From: Rhizobium leguminosarum
GTDB lineage: Bacteria; Pseudomonadota; Alphaproteobacteria; Rhizobiales; Rhizobiaceae
Length of the DNA stretch: 64,000 bases
Direction: 5' to 3'
Assembly (NCBI RefSeq): GCF_017876795.1
Contig: NZ_JAGIOR010000002.1
Coordinates: 875,350-939,349 of the forward strand
The stretch's first letter is position 1. Every line of letters begins with the position of its first letter. A model generated the notes under the pieces. That model saw nothing but the letters and a program-made list of their open reading frames with translations. It was not told where the DNA came from and searched no databases. The translations under genes were made by a program, and so were the position numbers. Shown one piece after another: positions 1 to 7,969 of the stretch.

Positions 1-1
1 T

Positions 2-79
2 TGCCTTTGCTGCAAGCGCCGCTGTCAGTGGATGGACGACGACGGCTGCGGCATCTGCGAGGAATGCCTGACCTCGTAA
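2..79 (+). CDS. C-terminal end of a Cys-rich protein (partial)
   Basis: The reading frame is open from the window edge to a TAA and encodes about 25 residues, six of them cysteines, arranged as CLCCKRRC and then CGICEEC. Spaced CxxC pairs suggest a metal-binding tail, but the rest of the gene lies outside the window. It ends 24 bp before the Nudix gene, so the two may be co-transcribed. Function is not identifiable from this fragment. Confidence 0.4.
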   Translation, partial: CLCCKRRCQWMDDDGCGICEECLTS

Positions 80-103
80 TCACCGGAAAAAGGGCACAAC
101 GCG

Positions 104-568
104 ATGGCAATCCGCAGCGCCGGACTTCTGATTTATCGGCGCGTGTCCAACGACCTCGAAGTCCTCCTCGTCCATCCAGGCGGTCCCTTTTGGTCTGGGA
201 AAGACGAGGCTGCCTGGTCGATCCCGAAGGGATTGGTCGAGCCGGAAGAGGATGAACTGGCGGCGGCAATGCGGGAGACTGCCGAAGAGCTGGGTGTAGC
301 AGTCGATGGCACTTTCCGACCGCTGGGCGAATACCGACAGCCTGGCGGCAAGATCGTCATCGCGTGGTCGATCGAAACCGATCCGGTATTGGACGTGAAT
401 GCCATACGGAGCTCTGAATTTCAAATGGAATGGCCGCCGAAATCGGGCCGGCTAAAGAGCTTTCCAGAGGTTGATCGCGCAGGTTGGTTTTCCCTACGCG
501 ACGCGGGAACAAAGCTTTTGAAAGGCCAGCGACCGATGCTTGCGGACCTCCTGAAGCATCAGGAATGA
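104..568 (+). CDS. Nudix hydrolase
   Basis: A 154-residue protein that should hydrolyse a nucleoside-diphosphate-linked substrate in the cytoplasm. The Nudix box is complete at about residues 43-65: Gly, then Glu six positions on, then the RETAEELG core holding the metal-binding glutamates. A proline-rich WSIPKG segment just before the box is usual in this family. The ATG follows a plain purine-rich stretch. Length is normal for a single-domain Nudix enzyme. The substrate cannot be read from the sequence; dinucleoside polyphosphate and ADP-ribose clades both fit. Confidence 0.9.
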   Translation: MAIRSAGLLIYRRVSNDLEVLLVHPGGPFWSGKDEAAWSIPKGLVEPEEDELAAAMRETAEELGVAVDGTFRPLGEYRQPGGKIVIAWSIETDPVLDVNAIRSSEFQMEWPPKSGRLKSFPEVDRAGWFSLRDAGTKLLKGQRPMLADLLKHQE

Positions 569-742
569 TCGGCGGGAGACTATTGATTGAGCCAGCCGTC
601 TCGCCGCACGCATGCGTGAAGCGCGCGGCAGCTATGAGTTGCTTCTACAGACGCCCATCTCCATCTGACAGTCAAAGCCATCTGACTCAAGTCGAGGAAA
701 TCGGCGCTCCGACCCGGCTTGGGCACGCGCGAGGAGACAATC

Positions 743-1024
743 ATGAACGAGATTTCCAAAACCCTGAACGACATGACGCTTGTCGAACGGTCGAGCCTGC
801 TCGACACCGTCGCCGACGCCCTGGAAGCAACCGCTGAGGAGGCAGGAGGGGAGGGCGACGCCCGCTTCGTCGCCAACTCCATCTGCATCGCCAATACGAT
901 CAGGGGACTATCGGGGGAGCTTGCGCCCCGCGATCTGCGGGCGGCCGAGTTGCTGCTCGAGCAGGGCATCATGCTCGTCCACCAATTTTCCAACAGGACG
1001 AAACCACGCGGAATGGTCCACTAG
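743..1024 (+). CDS. Small hypothetical protein
   Basis: A 93-residue soluble protein without a recognised domain. I chose the ATG preceded by GAGGAG rather than the upstream in-frame TTG because of the ribosome-binding site. It is Glu/Ala-rich, predicted mostly helical, has no signal peptide or membrane segment, and ends in a basic Lys/Arg tail. It lies 174 bp after the Nudix gene and just before a stem-loop and the IS110 fragment. Function unknown. Confidence 0.65.
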   Translation: MNEISKTLNDMTLVERSSLLDTVADALEATAEEAGGEGDARFVANSICIANTIRGLSGELAPRDLRAAELLLEQGIMLVHQFSNRTKPRGMVH

Positions 1025-1029
1025 GTGTT

Positions 1030-1060
1030 TAGATGGGATATTCGGCTGGCGCCCCATCTA
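1030..1060. other. Stem-loop upstream of IS110 fragment
   Basis: TAGATGGG pairs perfectly with CCCATCTA across a 15-nt loop. There is no T run, so a simple terminator is doubtful. It sits about 90 bp before the truncated IS110 transposase, where IS110-group elements keep their non-coding guide RNA, but it could equally belong to the preceding gene. Confidence 0.4.
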
Positions 1061-1147
1061 GCGGTGATGGGTTGAGGTACTGCGCTTCAAGCTGATGATA
1101 AACATGGTCTGTGTGACGCAGCCACAAACATCAAAAGGAAGCGCAGC

Positions 1148-1562
1148 ATGAAGCATTTTGCCGGACTGGACGTTTCTGTCAAAGAGACCTCCATTTGCAT
1201 TGTAGACGAAACGGGTAAGATTTGCCGCGAGATAAAGGTTGTCAGCCATCCCGACGATCTTGCCGATGTGCTGACTGATGCTTCCTGGAATTTCGTGCGG
1301 GTTGGGCTTGAGGCCGGGCCTTTGTCGCAATGGTTGTTCAGTGGCCTGGTGGAAGCCGGGTTGCCAGCGATCTGCATCGAGACACGGCACGCGAAGGCGT
1401 TCCTGAAGGCACAGGTTAACAAGACCGACCGAAACGACGCTCGCGGTATCGCACAGATGATGCGTGTCAATCTCTTCCGACCGGTCCATGTCAAAACGCT
1501 GGCAAGCCAGAAGCGGCGCGTTCTGCTGACCGCACGCAAACTGCTTCAGGAGAAGGCCATTG
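1148..1562 (+). pseudogene. IS110-family transposase, truncated
   Basis: Only about 138 N-terminal residues of an IS110-type recombinase remain, where about 340 are usual. The RuvC-like part is visible: Asp in GLDVSVKE, Glu in GLEAGPLS and Asp residues in NKTDRNDA. The C-terminal domain with the catalytic serine is missing because the left end of the IS6 element cuts in at 1563. The frame runs about 8 codons into that element and stops at 1588. The start ATG follows AAGGAAGCGCAGC. It must be inactive. Confidence 0.9.
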
Positions 1563-2381
1563 GGCACTGTAAAGTTAATCGGCACTAGTCAAAAATGGGG
1601 TCCCACGGCTTTCGCTTATGCGGTTTGCAGGCGTGCGATTTCGTTCCACATCTGCATAGCTTCGGTTCTCAGTTCGCGGTGATGGTCTGATGAGATCTCG
1701 TGGCGTGGAATGTGAAAAAGGTTGGCAACAGGGTCATGAATTGAAGCAAAACGCTGGAGATGTCGGGCTGACTTGAAGCCCTTCATGATCCGTTCTCGCC
1801 GCCGGGTCGGTTGATGAGAATTCTCAGCACGATTGTTCAATCCCTTGTGCGAGCGATGCTCGACACCTGGCATGATATCGCGTTTTGCGGCGCCATAGGA
1901 CCGAAGTTTGTCGGTGATCATCACACGCGGTGAACGACCTTGCCCTTTCAGAAGCTTTCGCATCAGACGCTTTGCAGCTTTGACATTTCGGCGGTTCTGG
2001 ACCAGAACATCAAGGACGAAGCCGTCCTGATCGACGGCGCGCCAAAGCCAGTGTTTCTTGCCGCCAATGGAGATGACGACCTCATCGAGGTGCCATTTGT
2101 CGCCGAGCTTGCCGGTCGATCGCTTCCGGATATCGTTGGCAAAGTGCCCTCCGAATTTCTCAGCCCAGAGCCTCACGGTTTGGTGAGATACGATGACCCC
2201 ACGCGCCGCCAGCATATCCTCTACCATGCGCAGACTGAGCGGAAACCGGAAATAAAGCCAAACGGCATGTGCAATCACATCGGCTGGAAATCGGTGGCGA
2301 CGATAAAGAGGATCACGGGCAAGTCGGGTCATGCCGCCAGATCCCACATTTTGCTCGACGCCCGGTTAACGTTACAGTGCC
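1563..2381 (-). mobile_element. IS6-family insertion sequence (819 bp)
   Basis: Terminal inverted repeats are visible: the left end reads GGCACTGTAAAGTTAATCGG and the right end, complemented, GGCACTGTAACGTTAACCGG (18 of 20 identical). One transposase gene fills the element. Flanking octamers differ (GGCCATTG left, GCAGTCCT right), so there is no target duplication. Both flanks are broken genes, which fits replicative IS6 transposition with loss of the DNA between two copies or targets. Confidence 0.9.
1616..2332 (-). CDS. IS6-family transposase
   Basis: A DDE transposase of about 238 residues that catalyses replicative transposition of the surrounding element. Catalytic residues are readable as Asp in WHLDEVVI, Asp in ITDKLRSY and Glu in RAENSHQP, with the conserved RRRERIMKGFKS stretch after the glutamate. 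I prefer the Met of MTRLARDPLYRRHRFP as start, although an in-frame ATG lies five codons upstream. Length is normal and no frameshift is seen, so the enzyme is probably functional. Confidence 0.93.
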   Translation of the reverse strand: MTRLARDPLYRRHRFPADVIAHAVWLYFRFPLSLRMVEDMLAARGVIVSHQTVRLWAEKFGGHFANDIRKRSTGKLGDKWHLDEVVISIGGKKHWLWRAVDQDGFVLDVLVQNRRNVKAAKRLMRKLLKGQGRSPRVMITDKLRSYGAAKRDIMPGVEHRSHKGLNNRAENSHQPTRRRERIMKGFKSARHLQRFASIHDPVANLFHIPRHEISSDHHRELRTEAMQMWNEIARLQTA

Positions 2382-2382
2382 G

Positions 2383-2742
2383 CAGTCCTTCTTCGACGGT
2401 ATCCCGAGGGATCTCGAAGAGGCGGCGATGATCGACGGGGCGACGCAATTCACGGCGTTTCGCCAGATCATCCTGCCGCTGACGCTGCCGGGGATCGCCG
2501 CCACGCTCGGCTTCGTCTTCACCGCCGCCTGGAGCGAGTTGCTCTTCGCGCTGATGCTGATCAACGGCAACGACGCGGCGACCTTTCCGGTCGGCCTGCT
2601 CACCTTCGTTTCGAAATTCTCGGTGGATTTCGGGCAGATGATGGCGGCGGGCGTCATGGCGCTCATTCCGGCCGGCCTCTTCTTCTTGCTCATCCAGCGT
2701 TATCTCGTCCAGGGCCTGACGGCCGGCGCGGTCAAGGGTTAA
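2383..2742 (+). pseudogene. Sugar ABC transporter permease, 3' fragment
   Basis: About 119 C-terminal residues of a MalG/UgpE-type inner-membrane permease remain, beginning immediately after the IS6 right end. The EAA loop that contacts the ATPase is intact (LEEAAMIDGA, then LPLTLPGIAATLGF), followed by the last membrane spans. The N-terminal half, and presumably the partner permease and binding protein, were lost at the IS junction. It is followed by its ATPase gene 5 bp later. Confidence 0.9.
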
Positions 2743-2747
2743 ACAAA

Positions 2748-3806
2748 ATGGCATCGATCGATATCCAGAATATCCGCAAAGCCTATGGCCATGTGCAGGT
2801 GCTGCACGGCGTCGACCTCAAGATCGAGGACGGTGAGTTCGTCGTGCTCGTCGGTCCGTCCGGCTGCGGCAAGTCCACGCTGCTGCGCATGATCGCCGGG
2901 CTGGAGGATGTCACATCAGGCGAGATCCGCATTGCAGGCAGCAGAGTGAACGAGCTGCATCCCAAGGACCGCGACATCGCTATGGTGTTCCAGTCCTATG
3001 CGCTTTATCCGCATATGAATGTCGCCGGCAATATGAGCTACAGCCTGAAACTGCGGAAGACGGCGAAGGAGAAAATCACCAGCGCGGTGGCTGCGGCCGC
3101 CGCCAAGCTTGGCCTTGATCCGCTGCTCGAACGGCGGCCGAAGGCGCTTTCCGGCGGCCAGCGCCAGCGCGTCGCCATGGGCCGCGCCATCGTGCGCCAG
3201 CCGAAGGCCTTCCTGTTCGACGAACCGCTTTCCAACCTCGATGCGCGCCTGCGCGAACAGATGCGTGCCGAAATCAAGAAACTGCATGGCGATCTGAGGG
3301 CGACCTCGATCTACGTCACCCACGACCAGATCGAGGTGATGACCCTGGCGGATCGGATCGTCGCCATGCATGGCGGCGTGGTCCAGCAGGTCGGCAGTCC
3401 CCTGGAACTTTATGACCACCCCGCCAACCTCTTCGTCGCTGGCTTCATCGGCTCGCCGGGGATGAATTTCCTCGAGGCCAGCTATGTCGAAGGCGGCGTC
3501 AAGCTGCAGGACGGCACGATCGTGCCGCTGGCAAAGCCGCTGCCGCTTGCTGACGGCGCCAAGGTGACGCTTGGCATCCGGCCGGAGCATGTGCTGATGA
3601 CGAATGACGGGGCGGGACTTGCCACCGATGTCGAACTCGTCGAACCCACCGGCTTCGGTATCATCCTGCACCTCGCCCTACATGGGCTGCCGTTCAAGAT
3701 CTTCACGCTGGACCGCGAAGCGCTGAAGGCAGGCCCGAAGGTGAACGTGGCCTTCCCGGCCCAGTATCTCCACGTCTTCGACGGCGAGGGAAAGCGCATC
3801 GACTGA
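2748..3806 (+). CDS. Sugar/glycerol-phosphate ABC transporter ATPase (UgpC/MalK type)
   Basis: A 352-residue ATPase that would power import of a carbohydrate through a two-permease complex. Walker A is GPSGCGKST (about residues 37-45), the signature LSGGQRQRVAMGRA, Walker B FLFDEPLSNLDA and the H-loop YVTHDQ. The C-terminal third carries the TOBE/regulatory domain typical of MalK-like proteins. The gene is intact, but its upstream permease has been decapitated by the IS6 element, so it may be stranded unless it serves another transporter. Substrate unknown. Confidence 0.9.
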   Translation: MASIDIQNIRKAYGHVQVLHGVDLKIEDGEFVVLVGPSGCGKSTLLRMIAGLEDVTSGEIRIAGSRVNELHPKDRDIAMVFQSYALYPHMNVAGNMSYSLKLRKTAKEKITSAVAAAAAKLGLDPLLERRPKALSGGQRQRVAMGRAIVRQPKAFLFDEPLSNLDARLREQMRAEIKKLHGDLRATSIYVTHDQIEVMTLADRIVAMHGGVVQQVGSPLELYDHPANLFVAGFIGSPGMNFLEASYVEGGVKLQDGTIVPLAKPLPLADGAKVTLGIRPEHVLMTNDGAGLATDVELVEPTGFGIILHLALHGLPFKIFTLDREALKAGPKVNVAFPAQYLHVFDGEGKRID

Positions 3807-3898
3807 ACGGCAATTCTCCCGCGTCGCGAGCGGAAAATATTTTGCCGCATCACCCGCGAGGATTATATCTCTCGGGTGATTTTTCTGGATTGGATGCC

Positions 3899-5131
3899 AT
3901 GACCGATACCGTTCTCGACCGCTTTCTCCGTTATGTCGTTATCGACACGCAATCCGATCCTGCCTCGTCGACGCAGCCGACCACCGAAAAACAAAAGGAT
4001 CTCGGTCGGGTTTTGGTCGACGAACTGCTGAAGATCGGTCTTGCCGACGCGCATCTCGATGAACACGGTTATGTCTACGCGACCATTCCTGGAAATAGCG
4101 ACAAGACGGTGCCGGTCATCTGTTTCTGCTCGCATATGGATACGGCGCCCGATTTCAGCGGCACCGATGTCAAGCCGCAGCTCGTCCGGAACTATGCCGG
4201 TGGGGATCTCAAGCTTGTGGGCGATCCGAGCCGGGTCATTCGTGTTTCCGAGCATCCCGAGCTGAACAACCAGATCGGCAACGACATCGTCACGACCGAT
4301 GGCACGACATTGCTCGGCGCCGACGACAAGGCCGGACTGGCGGAAATCATGACTGCGGCCCAGGTCCTCGTCGACAATCCCGCTATCCGTCACGGGACGA
4401 TCAAGATCCTGTTCACACCCGACGAGGAGGTCGGGCGCGGCGTCAACAGGGTCGACCTCAGGAAACTCGGCGCGGACTTCGCCTATACGATGGACGGCGA
4501 GACGGCCGGCCATATCGAGGACGAGACCTTCTCGGCCGATGGTGTTGAGATCGGCATCTCAGGCGTGGCGATCCATCCGGGTTTCGCCAGGGATCGTATG
4601 GAAAACGCCATCAAGATCGCCGGCGCCATCATCGACCGGCTGCCCAAGGAGATGGCACCCGAGACCACCGAGGGAAAGCAGGGTTTCATCCATCCGACAG
4701 GCGTAACCGGCTCGATGGAGAAGGCGTCGCTGAGCCTCATCATCCGCGATTTCACCGACAAGGGGCTCACGGAAAAGGAGACCATGCTCGAAGCCATCGT
4801 CAAGGAGGTGATGGCCGTTTATCCCGGCTCGACCTATCATTTCCAGGTCAAGGAGCAGTATCGCAACATGAAGGTGGTGCTCGACCGGCATCCTGAGATC
4901 GTCGACAACGCGATCGAAGCCGTGCGCCGGGCCGGCATGACGCCGGTGCGCGGCAGCATCCGCGGCGGCACCGATGGCTCGCGCCTCTCCTTCATGGGCC
5001 TGCCATGCCCGAACATCTTCGCCGGTGGCCATGCCTTCCACTCGCCGCTCGAATGGGTCAGCCGCCAGGATATGGAAAAGGCCGTCAAGACGATCGTGGA
5101 GCTCGCCAAGGTCTGGGAAGAGCGCGCTTAG
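3899..5131 (+). CDS. pepT: Peptidase T (tripeptidase)
   Basis: A 410-residue cytoplasmic zinc aminotripeptidase of the M20B family, close to the E. coli length. Metal-site motifs are visible: CSHMDTAPD, the GADDKAG segment, PDEEVGRG with the general-base glutamate, DGE, and the late GGHAFHSPLEW. The RIRGGTDGS-like loop (SIRGGTDGS) is conserved. I chose the ATG giving MTDTVLDRFLRYV; the TTG 57 nt upstream adds a non-homologous leader. It stands alone between the damaged sugar operon and the ISAzo13 element. Confidence 0.95.
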   Translation: MTDTVLDRFLRYVVIDTQSDPASSTQPTTEKQKDLGRVLVDELLKIGLADAHLDEHGYVYATIPGNSDKTVPVICFCSHMDTAPDFSGTDVKPQLVRNYAGGDLKLVGDPSRVIRVSEHPELNNQIGNDIVTTDGTTLLGADDKAGLAEIMTAAQVLVDNPAIRHGTIKILFTPDEEVGRGVNRVDLRKLGADFAYTMDGETAGHIEDETFSADGVEIGISGVAIHPGFARDRMENAIKIAGAIIDRLPKEMAPETTEGKQGFIHPTGVTGSMEKASLSLIIRDFTDKGLTEKETMLEAIVKEVMAVYPGSTYHFQVKEQYRNMKVVLDRHPEIVDNAIEAVRRAGMTPVRGSIRGGTDGSRLSFMGLPCPNIFAGGHAFHSPLEWVSRQDMEKAVKTIVELAKVWEERA

Positions 5132-5198
5132 GATCTGACGCCATATAAGCACTGCATATTTTGACAAACCGGTGTCTGGCTTATGTCCGGATTGAAGG

Positions 5199-5540
5199 TC
5201 AGTAGTTGCGACCGTTTTGCTGTTTGAGCTTCTTGATACGGTGCCGTTGATAGGCGTCGATTTGCCGGAACGGCGGCATCCGTTTGTTAAAGATGAGATG
5301 CGTGATGGAGACGATGCAGGGGGTTTTGGTTTCCGGTCCGCCGATGTCCAACGCGCACACAATCCCGCCCTCTTCTCCCATGTAGAAAAGGCTTGTCACG
5401 TTGCAACCATCGGGGATCTCGAGATCCGGGGATTGCTTGGTCAGCGTTATTTTAAGCGTTTGAGACAGCCTCGTTTCGAGGGGAAGTGACGCCTCGAGTT
5501 CACGAACAAGGTGATCGGTTTTCTCAGGATCATCGATCAT
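5199..5540 (-). CDS. Small hypothetical protein coupled to ISAzo13 transposase
   Basis: A 113-residue protein whose ATG lies inside the end of the transposase gene, with an 11-nt overlap (ATGATCGATGA). This suggests translational coupling and possible membership in the element. The middle is hydrophobic/acidic (FYMGEEGGIVCALDIG, then VSITHLIF), and the C-terminus is basic (AYQRHRIKKLKQQ). No signal peptide or membrane span is seen. I do not recognise a named domain; a nucleic-acid-binding accessory role is only a guess from the basic tail. Confidence 0.65.
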   Translation of the reverse strand: MIDDPEKTDHLVRELEASLPLETRLSQTLKITLTKQSPDLEIPDGCNVTSLFYMGEEGGIVCALDIGGPETKTPCIVSITHLIFNKRMPPFRQIDAYQRHRIKKLKQQNGRNY

Positions 5541-6777
5541 CGGCAACACTCTCGGCGATAGCGCTATCGGACACAACGGAGGTGGGCGAAATCGTGTAGT
5601 TCCACTCACCGTGGAAGGGATCACGATCAATATTGATTGCATTCATTTCAGCATCGGTGATCTTGATGGCCTTGGGATAGTCATTTTCGTCGAGGCAACA
5701 TTGAACGTCGAGCCCGTTGGCCGTCGTCGTGGCCCCGATCAGTTGAACGATGACCTCATGACTGACGAGGGGCTTGCCGCGCCAATTCTGTGTGATGAAT
5801 GCAAATAGCCGGTGTTCTATGCGGTTCCATTTGCTGGTCCCCGGCGGGTGGTGAGCGACCGTGATAGCTAACCCAGTTTCATTGGCGAATGATTGAAGCT
5901 CGCGCTTCCACAGTCGCACACGGGCCCCGTTGCTGCCACCGCAATCGGCGGTAATGAGTAGACCGGTTGAACCAGGATAGCGGCTCTTTCCCAAGACATT
6001 CCACCACCGTCGAATGCTCTCTACGGCAAAGGCGGCGGTGTCATGATCGATGCCGACATTCACCCAACCCGAGTTGTTGGTGATGTCGTAGACGCCGTAA
6101 GGTGCGACCTTGCCGAGTTCGGGTATCTTGAAGTCGTGAACGCGCACGGGTTCGGGGCCGCCTTTGGGACGCAGCTCACGCCCGCCGTTCTTGAAATCGC
6201 CAACCAGCTCCTTTTTCTTTGTGTCGACCGAAATGGCGGCCTGGCCGGCCGCCTGGAACTGCTTGATCTTCTCGTTGATGTGTTCGAACTGGGTGTCGCG
6301 GTCAGGATGAGACGCCCCCTCCAAGGTCTTCTTGTTGGCCTGGAGGCTGAAGCCAAGCTTGCGCAGCAGCCGACCAACCAACTTCTGGCTGGCCGTAAAG
6401 CCGCGTTGTGCCAATGCGCCGGCAAGGTGGCGCTGGCTTCTGCTCACCCACAACAATGCTGCTTCAGGATCGCCACGGATCGCCGATTGAACCAATTCTT
6501 CAAGTGCAGCCAAGAGGCCCGGCTCAGTCTCGATCTTTGGCCTGCGGCCGCCGCCCGGCCGCCGAACCCGGCGTTCCAGTCGTGCATCTGCGGTCCGCAA
6601 CTCCGTAAGACCGCGCCCGATCGTACTGCGCGCAACGCCGGTCGCCGCCGAAACCGCCGTCACTCCACCCCGGCCCGCCGCGCGAGCCTCGGTTGCCGCC
6701 AACAAACGCCGTGCCCGCTCATCGAGATAAGGCGCAAGCGTCTCAAAGCGAGCTTTGATCGCCGCGATATCAATCAT
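5530..6777 (-). CDS. ISAzo13-family transposase
   Basis: A 415-residue DDE transposase. The N-terminal 70 residues look like a helix-turn-helix (SAATGVARSTIGRGLTEL), followed by the basic RRVRRPGGGRRPK stretch typical of the family. Catalytic residues are likely Asp in SVDTKKKELVGDF, Asp in TADCGGSNG and Glu in KWNRIEHRLF. No frameshift or stop is present. The element's terminal repeats were not found, so its limits are unknown; it occupies roughly 5.14-6.9 kb. Confidence 0.9.
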   Translation of the reverse strand: MIDIAAIKARFETLAPYLDERARRLLAATEARAAGRGGVTAVSAATGVARSTIGRGLTELRTADARLERRVRRPGGGRRPKIETEPGLLAALEELVQSAIRGDPEAALLWVSRSQRHLAGALAQRGFTASQKLVGRLLRKLGFSLQANKKTLEGASHPDRDTQFEHINEKIKQFQAAGQAAISVDTKKKELVGDFKNGGRELRPKGGPEPVRVHDFKIPELGKVAPYGVYDITNNSGWVNVGIDHDTAAFAVESIRRWWNVLGKSRYPGSTGLLITADCGGSNGARVRLWKRELQSFANETGLAITVAHHPPGTSKWNRIEHRLFAFITQNWRGKPLVSHEVIVQLIGATTTANGLDVQCCLDENDYPKAIKITDAEMNAINIDRDPFHGEWNYTISPTSVVSDSAIAESVADDR

Positions 6778-6937
6778 CCAGGTCGCTCAAATTCATTCGC
6801 CCACTGAATCAGAAAGTTTAACCTCCGTCCAGCATCGCTCATCTCTACACCAAGTAATCTACCAAGATCTAACGAATCGTTTGTTCCGTCTCAGGCCCTT
6901 AGTTCGCGCTTTTACTTCATGCAAAACCGAAACTGGT

Positions 6938-7810
6938 TTAGCCGCCGTTCGCTGCAATGCTGCCGCGCAGCATGACGCTGTCATAGGCTGGGCGGGGAAT
7001 GGGGATCGCGATCGGCATTCCCGGGTCGGGCTCGATCGAGGGTTCCGGCAAGGTCACCGGCGCCGTGATCTGCATCGGCATGGGATTTGCGATGGGCGCC
7101 ATACGTGCCGTGGGCGCTGTATTTATCGCGGACATCGTGCTCGCCGTCGCCATCGGATCCGGAGCCGGCAGAGGAATGGGAACGGCTGAGGGGATCAGCG
7201 CCTCGAATTGCGGCGGCAGCATGCTTTCGCCCGGCACATAATTCATCGCCACCTCATAGGCGGGCAGGGGCGGCGGCGTTTGGAGCATGCCATCGGAGCC
7301 GCGCTTCTCGTAGAAGGCGTTGCCGCCGGCGACCGCCACATAATGCATGTTGTTGTAGGGGAATTTCAGCCCGTCGGTGTGGAAGAACATCGCATCCTTG
7401 ACCGCAGGATGGCGTGCGCCCTTCAGGATCGCATCGGCGGCGGTCGCCAGCTCGGTTTCGGCCTGCGGCTTGACTTCGCGTGTCATCACGCCGGGCGCAA
7501 ACTGCTTTTCCTGGGCGACGACGCCGCAGATCGACGGGGGGTAGGCGCCGGAGGTGAGCCTGTTCATGACGACGGTTCCGACAGCCATGTAGCCGTCCTC
7601 ATCCGAATGCTGCGATTCGAAATACATCGCGCGCTGCAGGCAATCGCGATCCTTGGTCGTATAATTGAAGGTGACTTTCGCCGCTTGACCCTGCTTCGTC
7701 TTCGCCGACGTTGCCGCTTGTTTCGATGTCGTCGTGCAGCCTGTGGCCGCCAGCCCTACGAACAAAATCCCGATCAGGGATTTTCCAAAGGAAATCTCCG
7801 CCCTCAACAC
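6938..7810 (-). CDS. SleB-type cell-wall hydrolase lipoprotein
   Basis: A 290-residue envelope protein. The N-terminus has a hydrophobic segment ending in the lipobox LAATGC, so lipidation at the Cys near residue 25 is expected. Residues 50-165 match the hydrolase_2/SleB fold (DRDCLQRAMYFESQ with the catalytic-type Glu, VVMNRL, CGVVAQEKQFAPG, ARHPAVKDAMFFH). It should cleave peptidoglycan, probably as a lytic transglycosylase or amidase. The last 80 residues are a Pro/Met/Ile-rich low-complexity tail. The start is GTG, six nt after AGGAGG. Confidence 0.85.
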   Translation of the reverse strand: MLRAEISFGKSLIGILFVGLAATGCTTTSKQAATSAKTKQGQAAKVTFNYTTKDRDCLQRAMYFESQHSDEDGYMAVGTVVMNRLTSGAYPPSICGVVAQEKQFAPGVMTREVKPQAETELATAADAILKGARHPAVKDAMFFHTDGLKFPYNNMHYVAVAGGNAFYEKRGSDGMLQTPPPLPAYEVAMNYVPGESMLPPQFEALIPSAVPIPLPAPDPMATASTMSAINTAPTARMAPIANPMPMQITAPVTLPEPSIEPDPGMPIAIPIPRPAYDSVMLRGSIAANGG

Positions 7811-7969
7811 CAGGTGCCTCCTGTGGGATTAGTCGTACTTTTATGGTTACCGTGAAATCTTTTACTCGTCATATGACTGAAATACAAACAACCATAGATC
7901 ACAAAAAGCCAAAGGAGCTCTCGCCACATGAGAGTCCTGCGAGGAGCCGGGTCGTGACAACAACCTCCA

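Noticed and set aside
569..742. Possible gene or stress promoter between the Nudix and hypothetical genes
   Set aside because: Only 174 bp, no frame with an RBS, and no GGAAC-N16/17-GTT pattern.
5132..6937. Terminal inverted repeats of the ISAzo13 element
   Set aside because: I compared both flanks and found no convincing matching ends, so limits were not assigned.
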